A stretch of 16,436 nt of DNA, from contig CAKTXH010000048.1 in the NCBI GenBank assembly GCA_934630975.1, positions 1-16,436 on the forward strand, written 5' to 3'. This DNA is from an uncultured Clostridia bacterium. Lineage in GTDB: Bacteria > Bacillota > Clostridia > Christensenellales > Aristaeellaceae. Position 1 is the stretch's first letter. Each line of letters begins with the position of its first letter. Shown here piece after piece: positions 12,372 to 16,436 of the stretch. The notes under the pieces were generated by a model. The model was not told the DNA's origin and searched no databases. It saw only the letters and a program-made list of their open reading frames with translations. The position numbers and the translations under genes are program-made.

Positions 12372-13204
12372 CATTCAAAATACCCCAGCGCTTTTTCCTC
12401 GTCGCCGTCGTAAAGCACGCGCATCAGCGCCAGCCCGCAGGCGGGCGCGGTCTGCCCGAGCTGCAAGCGGTCGCCGGTCTGAATGGCGCGCTCGATGCAG
12501 CCCGGCGCGCGTTTGCCCGTGCCGACCTCCATCAGCGTACCCGCGATGATGCGCACCATGTTATACAGAAATCCGTCGCCCAGCACGGTGAAAATCACGT
12601 CTTCGCCCTGCCGCTTCACCTCCGCACGGTAAATCGTGCGCACGGTGCTTTTTGCGACGCTTCCGCTGGCGGCGAACGCGGCGAAGTCGTGCCTGCCGCA
12701 GAGACTCTGCGCCTCCTTGTGCATCAAACGCGCATCCATCGGCATGGGCGCGTGCGCCTTGTACTGCCTGCCGATGGCGCAGGCATGCCGCGCATTGCAG
12801 AACGTGTAGCGGTAGACCTTCCCGCAGGTGGAAAACCGCGCGTGAAAGCCTTCCGGCGCAAGCCCGCTTTCGCAGATGCGGATATCCGGCGGCAGCATCG
12901 TGTTCAGCGCGAAGCAGATTTTCTCCGGCGGGATGCGCGTCGCGCTGTCAAAGTGCGCGCACAGGCCGTAGGCGTGAACGCCCGCGTCCGTCCGGCTCGA
13001 GCCGGTCACGCCGATCTTTTCGCCCGTCAGCCGCGCAAGCGCTTCTTCCAGCGTCTGCTGTACGCTCGGGCCGTTGATCTGCCTCTGCCAGCCGCTGTAA
13101 GCCGTGCCGTCGTATTCGATCACCAGCAGAAAACGCTTCTGCCCCTCGGGCGGGTGATCCGCCGGGCTGGGGATATGGTGGCTCGTCAGCTTCAGCTCAT
13201 CCAA
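12371..13204 (-). CDS. truA: tRNA pseudouridine(38-40) synthase TruA
   Basis: TruA isomerises uridines 38-40 in the anticodon stem of tRNAs. The catalytic Asp is D73 in SRTDAGVHA; YDGTAYSGWQ, GKVYRYTFC and FLYNMVRIIAGTLMEVG are the other family motifs. It has 277 residues, slightly longer than B. subtilis TruA because of an N-terminal extension of about 24 residues. The start is a TTG at 13204, the only plausible one: GGAGG lies nine bases upstream, no ATG occurs in frame before the YDG motif, and the start overlaps the ecfT stop by eight bases. Following ecfT matches the ecfA1-ecfA2-ecfT-truA order of many Firmicutes, but rplM-rpsI do not follow here. The transcript should end in the adjacent repeat. 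Confidence 0.96.
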   Translation of the reverse strand: MDELKLTSHHIPSPADHPPEGQKRFLLVIEYDGTAYSGWQRQINGPSVQQTLEEALARLTGEKIGVTGSSRTDAGVHAYGLCAHFDSATRIPPEKICFALNTMLPPDIRICESGLAPEGFHARFSTCGKVYRYTFCNARHACAIGRQYKAHAPMPMDARLMHKEAQSLCGRHDFAAFAASGSVAKSTVRTIYRAEVKRQGEDVIFTVLGDGFLYNMVRIIAGTLMEVGTGKRAPGCIERAIQTGDRLQLGQTAPACGLALMRVLYDGDEEKALGYFE

Positions 13205-14003
13205 GCAGCTTGCCCTCCGCCACGATGATGATCAAAAACGCCGCCATCGCCAGCGCGCCGTAGAGGTCGAGCTTCGTGTATTTCAGTTCGCGCAGGCGGG
13301 TGCGGTGGTCGCCGCCGCGGTAGCAGCGCGCCTCCATCGCCATCGCCAGTTCGTTCGCCCGGCGGAAGGAGCTGACGAACAGCGGCACCAGCAGCGGAAT
13401 CATCGCCTTTGCGCGGGCAATCAGGTTGCCGCTTTCAAAGTCCGCGCCGCGCGCCATCTGCGCCTTCTGAATCTTGTCCGTCTCTTCCAGCAGCGTCGGG
13501 ATGAATCGCAGCGCGATGGTCATCATCATCGCCAGCTCGTGCGCCGGGAAATGGATTTTCTCCAGCGGGTGCATGATCCGTTCGAGGCCGTCCGTCAGTT
13601 GAACCGGGCTGGTCGTCAGCGTCAGCACCGACGTGCCCATGACGAGGAACACAAGGCGCAGCGCGAAGAAAATCGCGTTGTTCAGCGCTTCCTTCGTCAG
13701 CGTGAAAAAGCCCAGCGTGAACAGCGGCGTTTCGCCCTGCACAAAGAACAGATTCAGGATGAACGTGAAGATGATGATGAACCGAAGCGGCTTCACGCCC
13801 TTCGCCAGATACGAAAACTTGATACCGGAAATGCGCACCACGATGTAGAGGAACGCCAGCGCAATCGCGTAGCCCGGCAGGTTCGCCACGATGAACACGC
13901 CCACGATGTAGAGAATCGTCAGAATCAGTTTCATCCGCGGGTCCATCCGATGAATTGGAGAATTGCCGGGGAAATACTGCCCCAGCGTGATGTCGTTAAG
14001 CAT
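13197..14003 (-). CDS. ecfT: ECF transporter transmembrane subunit EcfT
   Basis: EcfT is the membrane scaffold of energy-coupling-factor vitamin transporters; it joins the two ATPases to interchangeable substrate-binding S components. It has 268 residues from the ATG at 14003, which has GGGAGG five bases upstream and overlaps the ecfA2 stop by eight bases. Hydrophobic segments lie at about 25-57, 72-88, 108-130 and 246-262. The two coupling helices carry the Ala-Arg motifs: AQMARGADF (Arg185) and MEARCYRGG (Arg225). It is part of the overlapping ecfA1-ecfA2-ecfT-truA operon. Confidence 0.96.
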   Translation of the reverse strand: MLNDITLGQYFPGNSPIHRMDPRMKLILTILYIVGVFIVANLPGYAIALAFLYIVVRISGIKFSYLAKGVKPLRFIIIFTFILNLFFVQGETPLFTLGFFTLTKEALNNAIFFALRLVFLVMGTSVLTLTTSPVQLTDGLERIMHPLEKIHFPAHELAMMMTIALRFIPTLLEETDKIQKAQMARGADFESGNLIARAKAMIPLLVPLFVSSFRRANELAMAMEARCYRGGDHRTRLRELKYTKLDLYGALAMAAFLIIIVAEGKLLG

Positions 14004-14862
14004 GGCGGCCTCCCTTCCCCACGATGGCTTCAACCGCCGCGCGGACTTCTTCGATCTTGTAAATGCCTTCCGGCACGTCGAAGCCCTTTTCGCGCAGCTT
14101 CTGCGCCAGCTCGACGGCCTGCGGCACGTCCAGCCCGATGGCGCGCAGCTCTTCGCCGCGGGAGAAGACCTCGCGCGGCGCGCCGTCCATCGCCACCTTG
14201 CCGTGGTTCATCACGATGACGCGCTCGGCCAGCGCCGCCACGTCGTCCATCGAGTGGCTGACCATCACGATCGTCGCGCCGGATTCCCGGTGCAGGTCGC
14301 TGATCAGGCCCAGAATCTCCTCGCGGCCCTTCGGGTCAAGGCCCGCGCAAGGCTCGTCGAGCACCAGCGTCTGCGGCTCCATCGCCAGCACGCCCGCAAT
14401 CGCCACCCGGCGCATCTGTCCGCCGGAAAGCTCAAAAACCGAGCGTTGGGCAAGCTTGTCGTAATCCAGCGCGACGCGGCGCATCGCCGTGCGCACCCGG
14501 CGGTCGATCTCCGCCTCCTCCAGTCCGAGGTTCTTCGGGCCGAAGGCGATATCCTTGGCGACCGTCTCTTCAAAAAGCTGGTTCTCCGGGTATTGGAAGA
14601 CCAGCCCGACGCGGCGGCGGATGGCGCGCTTGTCGGTGTTCTTGTCCGCCAGATCCATGCCGTCCACCGTGATCTTGCCGCTCGTGGGCAGAATCAGGCC
14701 GTTGAGGTGCTGCACCAGCGTCGATTTGCCGCTGCCAGTATGGCCGATCAGGCCGACGAATTCGCCGTCGTGAATCGTCAGGCTCACGTCGTCCAGCGCC
14801 TTGGTTTCATACGGCCCACCCTGCATGTATACGTAATTCAGATGTTCGATGACAATCGACAT
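13996..14862 (-). CDS. ecfA2: ECF transporter ATPase EcfA2
   Basis: This is one of the two ABC-type ATPases that power vitamin or metal uptake through EcfT and S components. It has 288 residues. Walker A is GHTGSGKS (40-47), the Q-loop is FQYPENQLFE (Q90, the form typical of EcfA2), the signature is LSGGQMRR (145-152), Walker B is LVLDEP (166-171), and the switch His is H203. All catalytic residues are present. GGAGG lies four bases before the ATG. The gene overlaps ecfA1 by 25 bases and ecfT by eight, so the module is made in balanced amounts from one mRNA. Confidence 0.97.
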   Translation of the reverse strand: MSIVIEHLNYVYMQGGPYETKALDDVSLTIHDGEFVGLIGHTGSGKSTLVQHLNGLILPTSGKITVDGMDLADKNTDKRAIRRRVGLVFQYPENQLFEETVAKDIAFGPKNLGLEEAEIDRRVRTAMRRVALDYDKLAQRSVFELSGGQMRRVAIAGVLAMEPQTLVLDEPCAGLDPKGREEILGLISDLHRESGATIVMVSHSMDDVAALAERVIVMNHGKVAMDGAPREVFSRGEELRAIGLDVPQAVELAQKLREKGFDVPEGIYKIEEVRAAVEAIVGKGGRHA

Positions 14863-15689
14863 ACTTCCTCCACCATCTCGTCCACGGTCAGCACATCCGC
14901 GCGTACGTCCACGCCGTCCGCCCGCAGGCTGTGCGCCAAATCGGTCATCGGCGGCACGTCAAGCCCCAGCGCGCGCACCTTGTCCACCTTCGTGAAGACC
15001 TCGCGCGGCGTGCCGTTCATGGCGATCTTGCCGTCGTCCATCACGATCATGTAATCCGCCGTCGCGGCCTCGCTCATGTAGTGCGTGATGATCACCACGC
15101 TGATGCCCTCTTCCTTGTTCAGCCGGTGCACGGTGTTCATCACCTCGCGCCGTCCGCTCGGGTCGAGCATCGCCGTCGATTCGTCGAGGATGATTACGTC
15201 CGGCTTCATCGCCAGCACGCCCGCAATCGCGACGCGCTGCTTCTGTCCGCCGGAAAGCATGTGCGGCGCTTTCTTGGCGAACTGGCTCATGCCGACGGCT
15301 TTCAGCGCGTCGTCGATGCGCACGCGGATTTCCTGCGGCGGCACGCCGTTGTTTTCCAGCCCGAAGGCCACGTCCTCTTCCACGACCGTCGCGACAATCT
15401 GGTTATCCGGGTTCTGAAAGACCATGCCCGCGTGCTGGCGGATATCGAAAACGAGGTCGTCGTCCTTCGTGTCCATCCCGCAGACCCAAACCGTGCCGCT
15501 CTCCGGCACATACAGCGCGTTGAACAGCTTGGCCAGCGTCGATTTGCCGCTGCCGTTGTGGCCGAGAATCGCCAGAAACTCGCCCTTCTTCACGCGCATG
15601 CTCACCTCATCGACGGCGTTTTTCTCCGCTTCCGGGTAACGGTAGCAGAGGTTGCTGGCGATGATGCGGTTTCCCTCAACATTTGTCAC
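14838..15689 (-). CDS. ecfA1: ECF transporter ATPase EcfA1
   Basis: This is the partner ATPase of EcfA2. Walker A is GHNGSGKS (43-50), the Q-loop is FQNPDNQ (Q92, the EcfA1 form), the signature is LSGGQKQR (145-152), Walker B is VIILDE (165-170), and the switch His is H203. The conserved GLDVPPMTDLAHSL segment is near the C-terminus. I prefer the GTG at 15689: GGAGG lies eight bases before it, while the in-frame ATG at 15704 has no ribosome binding site and itself overlaps that GGAGG. It is the first gene of the ecf-truA operon. The nearest upstream signals are a double-hairpin repeat, then the terminator and FMN riboswitch, with no gene in between. Confidence 0.96.
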   Translation of the reverse strand: MTNVEGNRIIASNLCYRYPEAEKNAVDEVSMRVKKGEFLAILGHNGSGKSTLAKLFNALYVPESGTVWVCGMDTKDDDLVFDIRQHAGMVFQNPDNQIVATVVEEDVAFGLENNGVPPQEIRVRIDDALKAVGMSQFAKKAPHMLSGGQKQRVAIAGVLAMKPDVIILDESTAMLDPSGRREVMNTVHRLNKEEGISVVIITHYMSEAATADYMIVMDDGKIAMNGTPREVFTKVDKVRALGLDVPPMTDLAHSLRADGVDVRADVLTVDEMVEEVCRLSSNI

Positions 15690-15714
15690 CGATTTTTCCT
15701 CCATAGGTTACGTT

Positions 15715-15758
15715 TTGGGGCGCCGCCCCAATCCTCGGCAGGAACCTGAGGTTCCTGC
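15715..15758. repeat. Double-hairpin intergenic repeat, copy B
   Basis: TTGGGGC (15715-15721) pairs with GCCCCAA (15725-15731), then GCAGGAACC (15738-15746) pairs with GGTTCCTGC (15750-15758). This is the same layout as the copy at 10041-10085. The second stem differs in sequence (GGAACC here, GGGGAAT there) while both arms stay complementary. A further imperfect stem (about 15802-15820, GCGCGCA/TGCGCG) lies farther upstream of ecfA1. Confidence 0.75.
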
Positions 15759-15849
15759 ACCTCCCGCCTTCGGACGGCTTGGCAATCCAAAACCCTTGTA
15801 GGGGCGCGCATTGCGCGTCCGCGAATTTGTGCCCGCCTGTTTTCAAAGC

Positions 15850-15887
15850 AAAAAAACAGCGCCCAAAGAATATCCCCTGGGCGCTGT
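15850..15887 (-). terminator. Riboswitch-linked intrinsic terminator
   Basis: On the minus strand a perfect 10-bp stem, ACAGCGCCCA (15887-15878) with TGGGCGCTGT (15865-15856), encloses a 12-base loop and is followed by a T run (15856-15850). It begins 22 bases after the 3' end of the FMN aptamer, the expected expression platform. A small GCAAA-GAT-TTTGC hairpin (15909-15897) lies between them. Confidence 0.9.
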
Positions 15888-15909
15888 GAAAGCATAGCAA
15901 AATCTTTGC

Positions 15910-16024
15910 CGTCTTCTTCCATCCAGACTATACTGTCGGTTTCGGAATTTCGCCGAATCGCAAGCCATTTTGGCCCGTCGCGGACTCTACCGCCGGTCGG
16001 GAATTTCGCCCCGCCCTGAAGACG
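15910..16024 (-). promoter_or_regulatory. FMN riboswitch (RFN element)
   Basis: The minus strand holds the RFN core in order: P1 CGTCTTC (16024-16018) pairing with GAAGACG (15916-15910); GGGCGGGGCGAAATTCCC; GACCGGCGGTAGAGTCCGCG; GGGCC/GGCTTGCGATTC; GGCGAAATTCCG; ACCGACAGTATAGTCTGGAT; and GGAAGAAGAC. These blocks match the B. subtilis ribD and ribU (ypaA) elements closely. It senses flavin mononucleotide and, with the terminator just downstream, should switch transcription off when FMN is plentiful. The first gene downstream is ecfA1, about 220 bases away. The P1 strand begins at about the predicted transcription start. Confidence 0.95.
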
Positions 16025-16029
16025 AATTG

Positions 16030-16038
16030 ATTATAGCA
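16030..16038 (-). promoter_or_regulatory. Extended -10 promoter of the FMN riboswitch transcript
   Basis: The minus strand reads TGCTATAAT, a perfect TATAAT (16035-16030) with the TGn extension. No good -35 box is visible. The transcription start would fall at about 16023, at the first bases of riboswitch stem P1. Confidence 0.7.
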
Positions 16039-16075
16039 TAAAGCCATTCAAAAGGAAAGAGGAAATATGCGAAAT

Positions 16076-16250
16076 ACCCTTCCACCGCTCACGCGGTCTG
16101 AAACCTTCACTTCGTTTCGGCATATTTTCAAATTGGTTCTGCCACCGGCAGCATTTGAAAATATGCTCCTTAAAAGGGGAGGTCAGGGCTTATTTGCGCA
16201 GCCCCAAGCTCCCCTTTTAAGGGGAGCTGTCAGCGAAGCTGACTGAGAGG
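16076..16250. repeat. Palindromic intergenic repeat, copy 3, interrupted by another hairpin
   Basis: It begins ACCCTTCCACCGCTCACGCG like the other copies, then holds about 70 foreign bases. The family cores then resume (CCTTAAAAGGGGAGG, and AGCTCCCCTTTTAAGGGGAG at 16207-16226), followed by the GTCAGC-GAA-GCTGAC hairpin also seen at 6302-6316. It ends at the stop codon of the rightmost gene, repeating the pattern of sitting directly after stop codons. Confidence 0.7.
16120..16166. repeat. Nested 47-base hairpin inside the repeat
   Basis: GCATATTTTCAAAT (16120-16133) and ATTTGAAAATATGC (16153-16166) are perfect 14-base inverted copies. An inner CTGCC/GGCAG stem lies between them. It is AT-rich, unlike the GC-rich repeat around it, and it interrupts the first palindromic core. 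Confidence 0.8.
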
Positions 16251-16436
16251 TTACTGGTTAAACGTGACGACCTCTTCCTTCGGCGGGTCGCACGGCTCAA
16301 CCGCCTTGACATAGAGCACCGGGCCGACGCCCTTATACTGCGTCCGCTCCTCGGCTCTGACCTCGGCGGTGATCATCTGCCAGGTCTTCGGCTGGGGAAT
16401 CGGCAGGCCGTTCGCCTTGGCGATGAAGCCGACGAA
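16251..16436 (-). CDS. C-terminal 61 residues of a probable TIGR03943/DUF1980 (YcgQ-like) protein
   Basis: An open frame enters from the right edge and stops with TAA at 16253-16251. The visible tail includes the segment WQMITAEVRAEERTQYKGVG followed by PVLYVKAVEPCDPPKEEVVTF. The pattern of a small beta domain ending in P-V-L-x-V-K-x-V-E-P-x-x-x-P-K-E-x-V resembles the end of TIGR03943/DUF1980 proteins (B. subtilis YcgQ), which are usually paired with a permease (YcgR). That function lies outside the window and the assignment is from memory of the tail motif only. Codon usage and GC content fit the neighbours, so it is a real gene. It is separated from the ecf operon by the riboswitch promoter. 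Confidence 0.6.
   Translation of the reverse strand, partial: FVGFIAKANGLPIPQPKTWQMITAEVRAEERTQYKGVGPVLYVKAVEPCDPPKEEVVTFNQ

Noticed and set aside
15686..15922. Short minus-strand frames (74-78 codons) between riboswitch and ecfA1 as a missing S component
   Set aside because: They run through the terminator and repeat hairpins, have no membrane segments and are far shorter than RibU.

Overview
The window looks like a chromosomal segment of a GC-rich, endospore-forming Firmicute of class Clostridia, probably a gut-associated lineage. The reasons are a spoIIID-mbl pair, a Bacillus-type purR, the purR/pth/mfd block next to murC, the ecfA1-ecfA2-ecfT-truA block, canonical AAGGAGG ribosome binding sites, and intergenic hairpin repeats of the kind common in gut Clostridia. 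No phage, IS transposase, CRISPR array, tRNA or rRNA was found. Almost everything is recognisable core-genome content, so no complete new system is claimed. The oddities lie in regulatory leaders, a few substituted active-site residues and the repeats.

Left part (1-4044, minus strand): purR (purine repressor), pth (peptidyl-tRNA hydrolase) and the first 804 codons of mfd (transcription-repair coupling factor, cut by the window edge). This is a shortened form of the B. subtilis purR...pth-mfd region. A divergent intergenic region (4045-4258) carries good promoters for purR and murC and a candidate PurR operator. murC (4259-5641, plus) ends in a clear intrinsic terminator and is followed by a small cysteine-cluster (YkgJ/UPF0153-like) gene.

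Middle (6325-10016, minus): a YjjG-type HAD nucleotidase is translationally coupled (ATGA overlap) to a 999-residue lipoprotein with seven peptidoglycan-binding repeats and a C-terminal propeller-like region. Upstream of these lies a spoIIID-mbl-deaminase-small ORF operon (12071-10202, minus). Its Mbl has Arg in place of a conserved catalytic Thr, its deaminase has altered ribose-contact residues, and the 55-residue last ORF resembles an antitoxin C-terminus but has no toxin partner. The spoIIID leader has a strong promoter and two competing hairpins plus a stem that would mask the ribosome binding site.

Right part (12371-16436, minus): an FMN riboswitch with its own promoter and terminator stands upstream of ecfA1-ecfA2-ecfT-truA. 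These four genes overlap one another (25, 8 and 8 bases), so they form one operon: the energising module of an ECF vitamin transporter plus tRNA pseudouridine synthase. No substrate-binding S component (such as RibU) is present between the riboswitch and ecfA1. The window ends in the C-terminus of a probable TIGR03943/DUF1980 (YcgQ-like) protein.

Two families of short palindromic repeats fill most intergenic gaps. One has ACCCTTCCACCGC-type ends and CTCCCCTT/AAGGGGAG cores, sits directly after stop codons, and at least once supplies an intrinsic terminator. The other is a double hairpin (TTGGGGC...GCCCCAA, then GCAGG...CCTGC).
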